A DNA stretch of 64,000 nt. Source: Salvia splendens (Eukaryota; Streptophyta; Magnoliopsida; Lamiales; Lamiaceae). Below are positions 11,066 to 21,952 of this stretch, piece by piece (positions within the stretch are counted from its first letter, which is position 1; every line of letters starts with the position of its first letter). The translations under genes were made by a program, and so were the position numbers. Under the pieces are notes generated by a model. The model was not told the DNA's origin and did no database searches. It saw nothing but the letters and a program-made list of their open reading frames with translations. The DNA is taken from the NCBI RefSeq assembly GCF_004379255.2, contig NC_056051.1, positions 22,593,038-22,657,037 of the forward strand, written 5' to 3'.

Positions 11066-12096
11066 TTACTTCCACTTCTTGCCTTTGCCTCCGAACATGC
11101 CCTTGCCCTTGTGCTTACCGTGCTTACCAAACTTCCCGTGCTTGAACTTGCCATGCTTCATCTTCCCATGACCAACATGGCCCCCCATCATGCCATGAGG
11201 CACATGACTAACGCCATAGTTTCCATGAGCTCCGTGTGATCCATGTGCGATGTGGGAGGCACCATAGGCGGCAGCAGCAGCAGCAGCACCTCCTGCTATT
11301 ATTCCTCCAATAGAGTGTCCTCCTCCTGAAAGGGGAAACCTCAGTGAGATGCAAGCTATCGACAAATACAATGTCATTTACTAAACTCTTCATATTGCAT
11401 CAATATCTTTAGAGCCAGAAAACTTATATAGATAACACAAAGCCTTATACTGAAGGATGGCTGATTACGGTCCAGATGGAACAAAGGACTAATATTCATG
11501 TCATTCAAACTCCATAGCAAAGATAGATAGTAAATAGATGCTGAATTGGCATTCGAAAGAGTAGGAGTATCATTTTACAAGCATGGAATTCCATTTTTTC
11601 TATCGCAAATGTGCACACCAATTTAACTTGACAGTCTTCAAACATATAATATTTCACAAAACAGAGAGTTTCCAAGCTCAGTCCTAATCATATCCGTCAA
11701 ACCAGGACAGGAAACTATTTATCAAACAAGCCAGAGTTACCACATCAAGATGCACTTAAGACTTAAGTCAACATGTAACTGATCCACCAGAGTGCAATAC
11801 ATACTAAACACATTACCTTTCAGCATATCACAAGCATAAATACACGAAAAGTGGAGGTAAGGTACAGCACCTGAGTGATGTTGACCAGGATAACCGGCTG
11901 GAGGATAGCCTTGTTGAGGAGGATATCCAGCTGGAGGATAGCCTTGCTGAGGAGGATATCCAGCCGGAGGATAGCCTCCTTGTGGAGGGTACCCTCCAGC
12001 TGCTGGTGGGTACTGCCCCGGTGGATAATGGCTGCCGTGACCGTGAGAGAAGAGCCCTTTGTCAGATTCATCATGTTTGTCCTTTCCACCTCCCAT
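11066..12096 (-). CDS. Glycine-rich protein A3-like, XYPPX-repeat protein (two coding exons)
   Basis: The coding exons are 12096-11871 and 11325-11066, joined across an intron with CAG/GT donor (11870-11869) and TTTCAG acceptor. The frame is kept (226 + 260 nt; 161 aa). The start MGGGKDKHDESDKGLF is the usual N-terminus of this plant family. Residues about 25-72 are YPP-type repeats (GYPPQQ, GYPPAG). Then comes a hydrophobic Gly/Ala stretch (GGIIAGGAAAAAAAYGAS, about residues 83-100) that could insert in or associate with a membrane, and a His/Gly/Lys-rich tail ending KGKKWK. The biochemical function of GRP A3-like proteins is not established; related XYPPX proteins are small, stress-linked and often peripheral to membranes. 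The gene looks intact. An upstream ABRE/G-box supports stress or ABA responsiveness (inference). Confidence 0.88.
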
Positions 12097-12117
12097 TTTC
12101 TCTGATCTTACTCGATG

Positions 12118-12830
12118 CTACAAACCATAAATTGAGATGGGATGGTGAGCATATGTAAAGCTATTTGAGCAAATAGCATTCACCTATACATAGATTATAG
12201 CATAGAACATAGTTGAATCACATTCATTTAATTAAGATGAATAGCTTATGAACGTAACTCAAAGGCACAAGACAATTTTCTAAAACAGTGGAACAGATAT
12301 ATCAACTAAAATCAATCTCTTACTCTCAAACCCTGTATAATAAAGCATATAATTTTGAAGAAACCAGAAAATGTGTCAATTAACAGATGAGCAGAGCACA
12401 ATGCTCTATTTCTGTTACTAACTCCCTCTCTACTAACCAAAATCAAGCATCTTATACATAATACAAAGAAGGAAACAACCAAACTCAAATTTATTATACA
12501 AAACATAAAGAAGGAAACATCATGCACTCTGAATTTCTGAACCTAAAAAACATTTTCATTCAATTTCTCTTAAGATAAGCAAGGTTGAAATTAGTCAACC
12601 GATTTCACAAAATTAAGGCGCCTAAATTTCTACCAAGATCTTAATCAATTCAAAATACATGTAAGAAAACAAAAGCATCAATCGCACAAACTGATCAAAA
12701 CTTCAGGAAATCACCAAATCTACGACTGCCATATATACACTCACCTAATTGCGTATTATTACAAATGAAAGTTCAACAAAAACCAGTATGCGACATTAAA
12801 GAGAAAAAAAATGAGAACGTGAGAGATCAC
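12118..12830 (-). other. Probable 5' UTR intron of the GRP A3-like gene
   Basis: On the minus strand a donor-like AAG/GTGATC lies at about 12830 and an acceptor-like TTTGTAG ends at 12118, 21 bases before the ATG at 12096. The roughly 710 bp between are AT-rich and ORF-free. The first, non-coding exon would lie at about 12831-12950. Confidence 0.5.
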
Positions 12831-12975
12831 CTTGAAAATCCGGAAGAATTGAATGTGAGAGATGAAGAATGTTTAATTTTACTACTCCACTCAGCACTCA
12901 GGGAAATGAGTTTCGATTCCACGCGTTTCTTAGACGAGTTCGTGACGTATTTTTTGTAGATATTTCTGCTCAATG

Positions 12976-12984
12976 ACACGTGGC
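12976..12984 (-). promoter_or_regulatory. ABRE/G-box upstream of the GRP A3-like gene
   Basis: ACACGTGGC contains the CACGTG core of abscisic-acid response elements. It lies just upstream of the inferred first exon of the GRP gene. A W-box-type TTGACT follows at about 13002. Confidence 0.55.
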
Positions 12985-13031
12985 TATTTGATTATCTTAG
13001 TTGACTTTTCGCATTGGAATACTCTCACTTG

Positions 13032-16000
13032 TAGAGGTCCCCAAACCGAACCGAACCGAACCGAACCGAACCGAACCGGAATCGTCACCAGCGGTTCGGA
13101 ACCGGAACCGGAACCGTCGTTGACGGTTTAAACCATGACCGGAACCGCCGGTTCCCCCGAGCCGGTTCAGGTTTCAATTTCATGCAAACCGTAACCGGCG
13201 GTTCCTGACAGCTTTTCAGGCCTATTTCCGACCAACACCCTAGCCTTTTCAGAAACCGGTTCAGAAACCGCCGGTTTTTGTCAGAAACCGTTGACGAAAC
13301 CGGCGGTTCCGTCCAAAAAACCGGCGGTTCCGCAGGATTTTCAAACTTTTGAATTGAAATTTTTTTATTTAATTTAATCACATTTTCCCCCTATAAGTAC
13401 CCCATTCCTCTTCATTTCTACTCACCCCATTCTTGTGTTAACAAGTCTTTCTCTTCTCAATCTCAATTTCTCTATTCTCAAGCCATCATTCTCTCTAATT
13501 GCTCAAGTTGTTTACGTTATTTGCGCTCATAATTTACTCACGTTGTTTACGTTATCATATTCACACAATCACACTACTCTATATTCTCCACTTTCAATTT
13601 CCATAAATATCATGTCTTCATCTCGTCGTCGTGATGATCGGGGCAAGGGCCCAAGATCAAAGTGATACTCGTCGTCGTCGTGCCCCTACTATAGCACAAG
13701 TTGCGGAGGAGGTAGGAAGGCGAGCCGCTCTTCGAGCGCAAGTAAGTTCTAATATGTTTTTGTTTTTTAAATTCATTTTTATTAAATTCATAATTTCATT
13801 TTTTAACATCTATGTGTCTATGTGTTTTATTTTTGTTAGTATTTTTACTTAATTGTATAATTTTCGTAGGAGGAAGAAGATCGAAATGCAGCCTTGTTAC
13901 TTGCCCTCGCCGACACCGACCAAGAAGGGGGGCATTCACATTCGGCTTCGCATTTCGAATACGATGTGAATCTATCATCGGACGAAGGCGATGATGGATC
14001 GCATCAATTCCCCCTTCTAGCGCCGGCCAAGTTGGCGAAAATGATGAGGAGGCCGATGCTCCTCCTCCTTCAGGACGACAAAAGAAGAAGATGCCTTCAA
14101 AGTTGAAATCCGATATTTTCACCAAACATTACAAGAAGGTCCCAGTGGTAATTTCAAATCCTAATGATCCGACCACTACCATAGAGACAAGTGAGTTCAA
14201 AACATATTGTAACTATTGCGAGAAAGTCTATCCATTTGGAACCGGTGGGAGATATGGTACCCTCAATCGCCATTTGAAGGTAAAACATCCCGTGGAATAT
14301 GGGCATACTAAGTCCCAAAGCCAAATAAACTTCCCTGCCGGCTCATCGTCTCAAACAGGTACGCCTCTATTTAAATATGATCCTAAAAATGTTACCGATG
14401 CTATGGTAAGATGGGCGGCAATGAAGCATTTGCCGTTTAATTTTTTTAATGACAAAAATATGAAGTTATTATGCAAACCGCATTTAATGTTGCTACAAAA
14501 AGAATTCCCCCCTCAACTGCTCAAAGATCTAACAACCGGCAGTTTTTTGATAAAAAAAGAGAAGTAGGAAAATTTTTATCTAACTTGGGACACAAAGTTA
14601 ATATTTGCTCTGATGTGTGGACGGATTCTTTCCAAAGAAATTCTTACATGGGAATTTCATGTCATTTTATAGATAATAGTTGGACTTTAAATAAACGTTT
14701 AATTGGTTTTAGACAATTTCCTTCACCACACACCACACAAGCAATTGCATATTTAATTATTCAAGTTTTGAATGATTATGATTTATGCAATAAAATATTT
14801 TCGGTTGGTTTTGATAACGCAACCGCTAACACTGCAAGTATACCCGAATTAATTGCGGCTTGCTCCCCGGTGATAAGTGGTAAGTATTTTTACCAACGAT
14901 GTATATGTCATATTTTAAATTTATGTGTACAAGATGTTTTGTCTTTATGGCAAAGACATATTCAACCTATTACAAAAGCTGTATCCTTGATCCACTGGAA
15001 GCCTCATATTGGCAAGGCGTGGAAGAAGTATTGACATTCGAAGAAAATACGGTACACAACTTTTACTTTAGATGTGTCTACTAGATGAAACTCTACATAT
15101 TATATGTTGCATTCTACATTAGATCATATAGAATATTTGGTTGATTTTTATAGAACATTCCCTGTAGATGATTTATATCTTACCTCTTCTTGTTGGGATC
15201 AAATCATGAGTTTATTTAAATTATTCAAAGGTTTTAGAAATGCCACCGTTGAGTTATCAGGTGTGTATTATTGCACATCCGTTCATGTTTTAGAACATTG
15301 CATGTATATATCATTTGGTTTTAAAACTGCAATGAAAAATTCCTTAAAAAATCCTGAATTAATGCGTGTTTTATATTATATGGTTGAAAAATGGCTTAAG
15401 TATTTCAATGAGATCCCAACGGTTTTTTTGCTTGCAAAAGTTTTGGATCCAAAATGGAGACTAGTTGGTACTTTAAAAATTTTAGAATTTTATTACAACA
15501 ATTTGGCTTCTATTGATCTTGAACCACTCCGAGCTTTGCAATCGAATGATGAGGATGACGACAACAACATAAACCTAGCCCAAACATTCCAAATAACCTA
15601 GCCCAAACATTCCAAATAAACCTCCCCCACCTCTCAGCCCTGCAAATAAATTTTGAGTTCGACTTGCGGGCTCTCTTTCACGATTACGAAGCCAAGTACA
15701 ACAGTACCCACCAAGTGAGACCTAGACTCCCCGTCAAACACATAACTTTGGCTTCTTCCAAGTTGATGACCCTGACGCCCAATCCCAATTGGCGGACCTA
15801 TACGGCTACAACAGTGGAGGAAGGACGGCAAATTCGGCAAGTGAGTTAGATTTATATTTTGACTCACACTTTTCTTTCAATGATGAAGAAGGAAGTCTCG
15901 TTCCCCAACAAATCGACGTCCTAGATTGGTGGGGATCACACGAGAAAGATTTTCCCATCCTTGCATCAATGGCCAATGAGATCTTTTCAGTTCCGACTTC

Positions 16001-16426
16001 TAATTTTCCCATCCTTGTAATTTGTAAATTGTAATCAAGACTTCAAGTATTTTGTAATTTATAATTTTTAACTTTTCATTTGTAAATTTTAAGTTGTAAT
16101 TTTTAATTTTAAAGTTGTAATTTGTAATTTTAAAGTTGTAATTTGTATCAATAAAATTGCATTTGTACATCGCATTATTCTAATTTTATTTATGCAAGTA
16201 TATTTACATTTTTTACTTGAATTACAATGTTAACAAAAAAAATACATGAACCGCCGAACCGGACAGGAACCGACGGTTCCGGATCTTGACATGAACCGCC
16301 AATTCACGGTTCGGGAACCGGAACTGTCGAACCTAGGACGGGCTGGTTCAGGTTCAAGAAAATCTTGAACCGTAGCCGGCGGTTCCGAACCATGAACCGC
16401 CGGTTCCCGAACCGTGGTGACGTCTA
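13032..16426 (+). mobile_element. hAT transposon, full length, decayed
   Basis: Perfect 8-bp target duplications CTCACTTG flank it (13024-13031 and 16427-16434). The ends TAGAGGTCCCC and GGTGACGTCTA are imperfect inverted repeats. Both ends carry many AACCG / AACCGGCGGTTC units (about 13045-13330 and 16250-16415), as expected of sub-terminal transposase-binding repeats. The interior encodes a BED-type hAT transposase broken by frameshifts. A related 5' end lies at 57580. Confidence 0.93.
13612..16034 (+). pseudogene. hAT transposase (BED zinc finger / hATC), frameshifted
   Basis: Exon 1 starts MSSSRRRDDRGKG (13612) and ends at a GTAAGT donor (about 13741); exon 2 starts near 13870. Domains in order: an acidic spacer (ADTDQEGG...DEGDDG); a BED-type zinc finger, YCNYCEKVYPFGTGGRY...LNRHLKVKH (about 14203-14290); the RNase H-fold core with 'ICSDVWTDSFQRNSYMGIS' (about 14605-14660) and 'CHILNLCVQDVL' (about 14910); and the C-terminal dimerisation region with 'ELDLYFDSHFSF' and 'VLDWWGSHEKDFPILASMA' (about 15845-15975). 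It needs at least five frame changes to be read through, with stops near 13665, 14567, 15034, 15601 and 15849. It is therefore inactive. Length and order match plant RICESLEEPER-like transposases. Confidence 0.88.
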
Positions 16427-16644
16427 CTCACTTGGATAAGTTCTTGATTGTGATGGACTCCTTTGGCAAAATAGTATTAATACAATAATAACATGTTTTT
16501 TTAGTGAACATTAAAATGTTTTACAATTACTCTTGCTAGCAACTTAATATATACTTCCCATCCAAAAAAATTAGTTTCATTTTTTATTTTTAGATGTTCG
16601 TAAAAAATAATTCATTTAAAAAATAAAAGATTTCTCTTATATTA

Positions 16645-16898
16645 TTCCCTCCATTCATGAAATATTGTCCAAGTTTGACTCGACGAGGGTTTTAAAAAAT
16701 GTGAAAAAAAGTGGGTTGAAAAAGTTAGTGGAATGAGGATTCCACATTTATAGTATTAGTTTTATAATAGAATGTGAGTGTAAAGAGTTGGTGGAAAGTG
16801 AGAATCATTTACCGAAAATAGAAAAAAAACAAAGTGGACAACTTTTCACGGACGAACCAAAATGGCAAAACTAGACAATATTTCACGGACGGATGGAG
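16645..16898. mobile_element. Stowaway-like MITE
   Basis: The termini TTCCCTCCATTCATGAAATA and the inverse (TATTTCACGGACGGATGGAG) sit between TA dinucleotides. Unit B lacks it at the equivalent position (about 26150), giving an empty site. It is the same family as 42520-42772. Confidence 0.88.
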
Positions 16899-17215
16899 TA
16901 TTATCTTTACATTCCTACATATTTACAATTTATACCCAACTTTTTTCTCTTTTCTTCTTCTATTTTATTTACTTTTTCTCATCTATCTCATGCTTTACTA
17001 TTTTTTTCATTAAAACTTGTGACGTTAATCACTACAGTTATGAATAAAAGATGAACAATAAAAAATGAATATTAGATCATGAGAAATTAATTACAAAATC
17101 ACAATTCAAATGTTTTAACTCTAGACCCGGCCCATATTTTTACGTGCAAAACACTTCTGCATAAAATATTTATATGTGCGTATAAACATTGAAAGTGGGA
17201 GATTCGTTATATTTA

Positions 17216-18618
17216 GGGATAACTGCCTTAAAAGTCACCAACTTTGCCCGAATTCTGATTTTTCCCACGAGCTTTAAAATTGGCGTATAAAGTCACGAAC
17301 TTTGCATTTAGTCGCCGATTTCCCATGATTATTTTTCCGGCGAAATGGCGAGCTAACGTGTCGTTTTTAAATGATGTGGCGTCTCGTGGCCGCTTACATG
17401 GATATCATGTAGTGACGGTGAAAAAATTAAAGAAATAAATTTAAAAACAAATTTCAAAAAATAGAAAAAACTTAAAAAAACTTAAAACACAAAATTAAAA
17501 AACTTTAAAAAAACTTAAAACACAAAATTAAAAAATAAAAAACTTACAATTTTAAAAAACTTAAAACACAAAATTAAAAAACTTAAAAACTTAAAACAAT
17601 TACTCAAAAAAACTTTAAAAAAAAACTTTAAAAAACTTAAAACTTAAACCTTAAAATTAAAAAAAAACTTAAAACTTAAAACACAAAAACTTAAAACACA
17701 AAATTAAAAAACTTAAAAAAACTTAAAACACAAAATTTGAAAACTTTAAAAAAAACTTTAAAAAACTTAAAACTTAAAACTTAAAATTAAAAAAACTTAA
17801 AACTTAAAACACAAAATTAAAAAACTTAAAAAAACTTAAAACACAAAATTAAAACATCAAATGCATAGAATTAACTACCGTAAAATTGCAAGCAGTAAAC
17901 CTAATTATCAAAAATTGGCACAAATTCTTCTGCTGGAAACTTCAAAAACTCAAATTGGCAAGAAATCAAACAAACACATGGTGTTGATGAAGAATTAAAT
18001 CAAGCACGGGTTGAAAATTGTGATCTTTTAAAGCTGAAATGGATTTAAATACAGAGGAAAAAGTAAAGCGAAACCAGCTTAGCGTTGATGTTCTTGTTTG
18101 CGCTTGATGCCATTAGAAATTTTAGGGAAAATTCAGCAGATGAATCAGGTGGAGTAGCAATTGAAACTTTGATTGAAGGAAAGGGATTTTAGTTGTGGTT
18201 TTGCAATGGTTATGAGGACGATGCTGGAGTCCGGAGGTACGATCGGCTGTGTGCTGGAGGACGATGGCGGCGGCGGTGGTGGCGTTGTCGACGATGGAGC
18301 TGGTGGCGGTGCTGGGCGGCGGAGTAAGAGGGCTCGCGGAGGAAGGGAGGAAGGGAAGCTGGAGGCAGGGCAGCAGCTGGAGGAAGAGGAGCTGGAGGAA
18401 GGTGTTAGAAACGACGTCGTTTTACGATTTTCGGATACCGGACACGTCAATATTCAGGCATGCCACATAGGATTTTGAGTTGCCAGAAAATACAGGGTCG
18501 GGTTGGGTTGAGAAATACCAGACTAAATGCAAAGTTCGTGACTTTATATGCCAATTTTAAAGCTCATGGGAAAAACCGGAATTCGGGCAAAGTTGGTGAC
18601 TTTTAAGGCAGTTATCCC
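17216..18618. mobile_element. Mutator-like (MULE) non-autonomous element
   Basis: Perfect 9-bp target duplications TTATATTTA (17207-17215 and 18619-18627) flank about 100-bp terminal inverted repeats starting GGGATAACTGCCTTAAAAGT, with only a few mismatches between arms. Unit B carries the unoccupied site with one copy of TTATATTTA (about 26636-26644). The interior has an AC/A-rich 'acttaaaacacaaaattaaa' region (about 17430-17860) and a GC-rich block (18220-18420), but no transposase. Confidence 0.95.
18173..18478 (+). CDS. Hypothetical Gly/Glu-rich ORF inside the MULE
   Basis: A 101-codon frame of low complexity (DDGGGGGGVVDDGAGGGAGRR then Glu-rich). Its GC content is far above the rest of the element, which hints at a captured genomic fragment (Pack-MULE style). 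The antisense frame is Ser/Pro-rich over the same stretch, so coding is not proven. No family is recognised. Confidence 0.25.
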   Translation: MKERDFSCGFAMVMRTMLESGGTIGCVLEDDGGGGGGVVDDGAGGGAGRRSKRARGGREEGKLEAGQQLEEEELEEGVRNDVVLRFSDTGHVNIQACHIGF

Positions 18619-18627
18619 TTATATTTA

Positions 18628-19337
18628 TAGATGTGAGTGTCCTCAAATTGGAAAGGAACAGCCGGGTAATCGGGTCAATGCAGCCCGTAAAAGAGCTTAA
18701 TTTCTGAAAAGCGGCCCAATTATTTTCTGCCTAATTTTTTCAACAAACTTTTTAATTAATTTTTTCAATTAATTTTTTATTAAATTTTCAAAATTGATGC
18801 CGGGTCAAAGTGGTACAATAATTGGGAACGAGGGGAGTAGTATTTTCCAATAAGAAAGTATATGGTTCCAAACAATATAAGATACGAGGGGAGTAGTATA
18901 TGGTTCCAAGCAATATGGGATACGAAATCATTTGCACGTAAACAACTATCGTAGTATATTTTTAAAACTGATGCACAGGTAAACAATTCGGTATATAGTT
19001 TCAAGCAATATGAGATACGAAATCAAAACACTATGATGACACCATAGTTAAAATGGCAATTTGGGCAAGCAATCTACGATACATATGCAACCATTCTACG
19101 ATATATAGGCAAACAACTCGGCATATGATTTCAAGCAATCGGCGATAAGAAATCAAAGATAATCAAACAATCTACGATACATATGCAAGCAAGTCTGCCA
19201 CGTGGCAGACTAAGGTTGAATTTGCTCCTAAATCTAATGGTTGTCCTTGGTAGTACAGTGTCAGCTTAAATGGTGTTGTCATCTTAACACAAACCTAATT
19301 CATTATTTAGAAATATAAATTAATATACACATACTAC
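18628..19337. other. Unit A intergenic sequence
   Basis: AT-rich sequence corresponding to unit B around 26650-26740 and 29215-29320. It has repeated phrases such as 'gaggggagtagtat' (about 18830 and 18890) and 'tctacgatacatatgcaa' (about 19070 and 19170). No gene is seen. Confidence 0.45.
19192..19211. promoter_or_regulatory. 20-bp perfect palindrome centred on a G-box
   Basis: AGTCTGCCACGTGGCAGACT is its own reverse complement and contains CCACGTGG, a bZIP/bHLH site. It lies 150 bp beyond the 3' end of the LEA_2 pseudogene. Confidence 0.6.
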
Positions 19338-19344
19338 TGTATAG

Positions 19345-19545
19345 CTACTGGCAGCTCAAATTTTCAATACTTGTCTGCATCAAATTAATGCCAAGAAAAC
19401 AATACATCTCCGCCGTCTTCGTCATCTCAAACACCCGCAACACGTCCACCTCCGATGTCAGCTCCGCCCAGCTATTCAGCGGAAGCACCCCCGCCTCCAA
19501 ATCGCTCTTCAACTGAACCCGGTCCGCCAACCCGGCCGACGGCAC
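19345..19545 (-). pseudogene. LEA_2 (NHL-type) relict, last exon only
   Basis: This matches the second exon of the intact gene at 29324-29530 (ADRVQ, DLEAGVLPLNS and the C-terminal CQ end are shared). Exon 1, the intron and the promoter are missing: the match stops at about 19542, where a (TA)n-associated inverted-repeat element begins, and homology to unit B resumes only at about 24906. The surviving exon is open but has no start or promoter. Confidence 0.85.
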
Positions 19546-19769
19546 AGTTTTAAACTATGATCTGGATCGTTAGAAAATATCAACAGATGATAAAATAATA
19601 GCAAAAAAAAATGTCAACACAGTTTCAACACAATGTCAACACAACATCAACCGTTGACACTATGTTGACATTTTTTGTTGCTATTATTTTGTCATTTGTT
19701 GATATTTTCTAACGGTTCAGATCATAGTTTAGAGTTTCTACAATATTTAAAGTTTGCATTTGATTACAT

Positions 19770-19774
<5 letters not shown>
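19546..19774. mobile_element. Inverted-repeat MITE (E0) abutting (TA)n
   Basis: The left arm ('aaactatgatctggatcgtt' followed by 'agaaaatatcaaca') is mirrored at 19650-19735, making a hairpin about 190 bp long with TGTCAAC motifs in the loop. Its right side runs into a (TA)n tract. It replaces the rest of the LEA_2 copy. Confidence 0.7.

Positions 19775-19817
<43 letters not shown>
19775..19817. repeat. (TA)n microsatellite 1
   Basis: An uninterrupted AT/TA dinucleotide run between elements E0 and E1. Confidence 0.95.
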
Positions 19818-19820
<3 letters not shown>

Positions 19821-20011
19821 GTGATCTATGGAAAATACCCCTTAACCAAATAACTAGAGAACAAATCATAGCCACAAGATCAAAAAAATCAAGGGCTAGT
19901 ATTAATTTTCGAATTTAAGGAGAAATTAGTTCCCTCCATCACAAATTTACTCCATAATAACAACGCGGGGTATTATGGTCATTGCATAGCCAAAAATCAA
20001 GTTAGAGAAGA

Positions 20012-20372
20012 GTGGCGACGAGCTTGCCGGTGGGGGATGCAACAGCAGATGTAGGCATGGCGATAGGAGCGGGGATGGATATTGCAATAGAGGCAGCAGA
20101 TTACGTGCTGATGAGAAGCAGCTTGGAAGACGTGTTCACGGCTATGGATTTGTCGTGTGAATTACGTGTTTGCAATGGAGTACAACGTAGTTGCGATCCC
20201 AGTAGCAGTCGGGCTTCTGTTTCCCTCTCTGAAAATCAGGCTGCCGCCGTGGGTCGCCGGCGCTTGCATGGCACTGTCATCTGTGAGTGTTGTGTGTTCA
20301 TCTCTGCTGCTCAGGGGATACAGAATACCAAGGCTTACAACTTTATTGGAGATCACTGTAGAGGACTAATAA
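20012..20372 (+). pseudogene. Copper-type P1B ATPase (HMA5/RAN1-like) C-terminal fragment, captured
   Basis: The first frame reads 'VGDATADVGMAIGAGMDIAI' and 'EAADYVLMRSSLEDVFTAMD', matching the region after the hinge motif in plant copper ATPases. The rest of the hinge (GDGxND) is deleted. From 20157 a second frame carries the last two membrane helices: 'NYVFAMEYNVVAIPVAVGLL', 'PPWVAGACMALSSVSVVCSS', then a 'LLLRGYRIPRL' tail. The segment between the two frames is missing, with a frame change near 20150. Functional HMA proteins are about 950-1000 residues. This is a non-functional fragment inside transposon E1, evidently picked up from a host gene. Confidence 0.85.
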
Positions 20373-20529
20373 TAGTCAAATAGTGAGAGAAGCAGAGTTG
20401 CCAGTTTTATTGGGATTGTATTCTTGTCTTTTAGAATATAAATGAGATAGATGTATTCATCCGAAAATTATAAAATTTTCTCATGTCATTATATGTGTCA
20501 AACTATATGTCAAACTAATAACATTGACA

Positions 20530-21125
20530 CTATCTTTTGTAAACAAGAGTGAAGTAAAACCATAATAAGAGTGATGTGTTTTGTGAACAAAAGTGAAGTA
20601 AAATCATAATAAGAGTGATGTGTTTTGTGAACAAGAGTGAAGTAAAATCATAATAAGAGTGATGTGTTTTGTGAATAAGAGTGAAGTAAAATCATAATAA
20701 GAGTGATGCGTTTTGTGAACAAGAGTGAAGTAAAATCATAATAAGAGTGATGCGTTTTGTGAACAAGAGTGAAGTAAAATCACAATAAGAGTGATGCGTT
20801 TTGTGAACAAGAGTGAAGTAAAATCACAATAAGAGTGATGCATTTTGTGAACAAGAGTGAAGTAAAATCACAATAAGAGTGATGCGTTTTGTGAACAAGA
20901 GTGAAGTAAAATCATAATAAAGTGAAGTAAAATCATAATAAGAGTGATGTGTTTTGTGAACAAGAGTGAAGTAAAATCATAATAAGAGTGATGTGCTTTG
21001 TGAACAAGAGTGAAGTAAAATCATAATAAGAGTGATGTGTTTCATAAACAAGAGTGAAGTAAAATCATGTTAAGAGTGATGTGTTTTGTAAACAAGAGTG
21101 AAGTAAGATCATGATAAGAGTGATG
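20530..21125 (+). repeat. 44-bp minisatellite, about 13 copies
   Basis: Units of 'gagtgaagtaaaatcataat' + 'aagagtgatgtgttttgtgaacaa', nearly identical, with one partial unit near 20917. It lies wholly within E1. Confidence 0.95.
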
Positions 21126-21868
21126 TGTTCAACAATATACAATTTGATCAATTGTTCAACAATAAATTTCCAAACTCATTATCAAATATTCAACAACTAT
21201 CATTTTTACATACGAAATGACTCAGCCATTCAATTTATCACCCTCCATTGCATCTCCATATCTTCAGCGAGCTGCAAGGGTTGGAGCTTGTTCACCACCG
21301 CCGTCATCGCCGCGAACAGCCCGGCGGAGGACGCCTTTAGGGGAAGAAACACATTCAAACTACATCAATCAAAACACATAATTTTCCTACATGAAATCAA
21401 TCAAATTCATGAATTACCAAAACAAAGAAGCCAAATTTTCCCCTTTTTGGTCCAACATCAACGCCATAGCCAATCAAAGCGACGATGATCAAGCCAAGAA
21501 ATAAACAAAAATAAAATAAAATAACAAAACAAAGATGGATATCCCCACCTGGAAAAGACAGAGATCTGAATTGGTGGTGGGTCCGTAGAGCATTCGAATG
21601 TTGAAAATCCGAGGAATATGAAATTGGAGGCAGAGAGAGAGATTAATAATGTGTAATTGACGGCGGAGGACGCCGTCATCGCCAGAGAACAGCCCTCCTC
21701 CCTACTTATCAATTGCCGCTTAATTCTGGTATTTTCCATAATATAATTTCCAAAAATACCCTTGGACTATTTTGTATTCTTAAAATAAATAATATTTGTT
21801 CCATTAAGATGTGTGGCTGAGATTTGTTCTCTAGTTATACACTTAAGATTAGTTATATCTTGATCACT

Positions 21869-21872
<4 letters not shown>

Positions 21873-21948
<76 letters not shown>
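21873..21948. repeat. (TA)n microsatellite 2
   Basis: A 76-bp uninterrupted TA run between elements E1 and E2, the longest in the window. Confidence 0.97.

Positions 21949-21952
<4 letters not shown>

Larger units (their letters stand above)
19818..21872. mobile_element. (TA)n-bounded element E1 with captured gene fragment
   Basis: It is bounded by (TA)n on both sides. The ends are imperfect inverted repeats: GTAGTGATC...ATAACTAGAGAACAAATC at the left, and the complementary GATTTGTTCTCTAGTTAT...GATCACTAAC at the right. Inside are a heavy-metal ATPase fragment (20012-20372) and a 44-bp minisatellite (20530-21125). No transposase is seen. Confidence 0.75.

Noticed and set aside
12765..12959. 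Plus-strand 64-codon ORF upstream of the GRP gene
   Set aside because: Overlaps the inferred first exon and promoter of the GRP gene on the other strand. No family resemblance.
18145..18450. Minus-strand Ser/Pro-rich ORF in the MULE
   Set aside because: Low-complexity mirror of the Gly-rich frame. No domain on either strand is convincing.
20530..21125. Regular direct repeats resembling a CRISPR array
   Set aside because: Units are contiguous with no unique spacers, and the host is a plant. It is a minisatellite.
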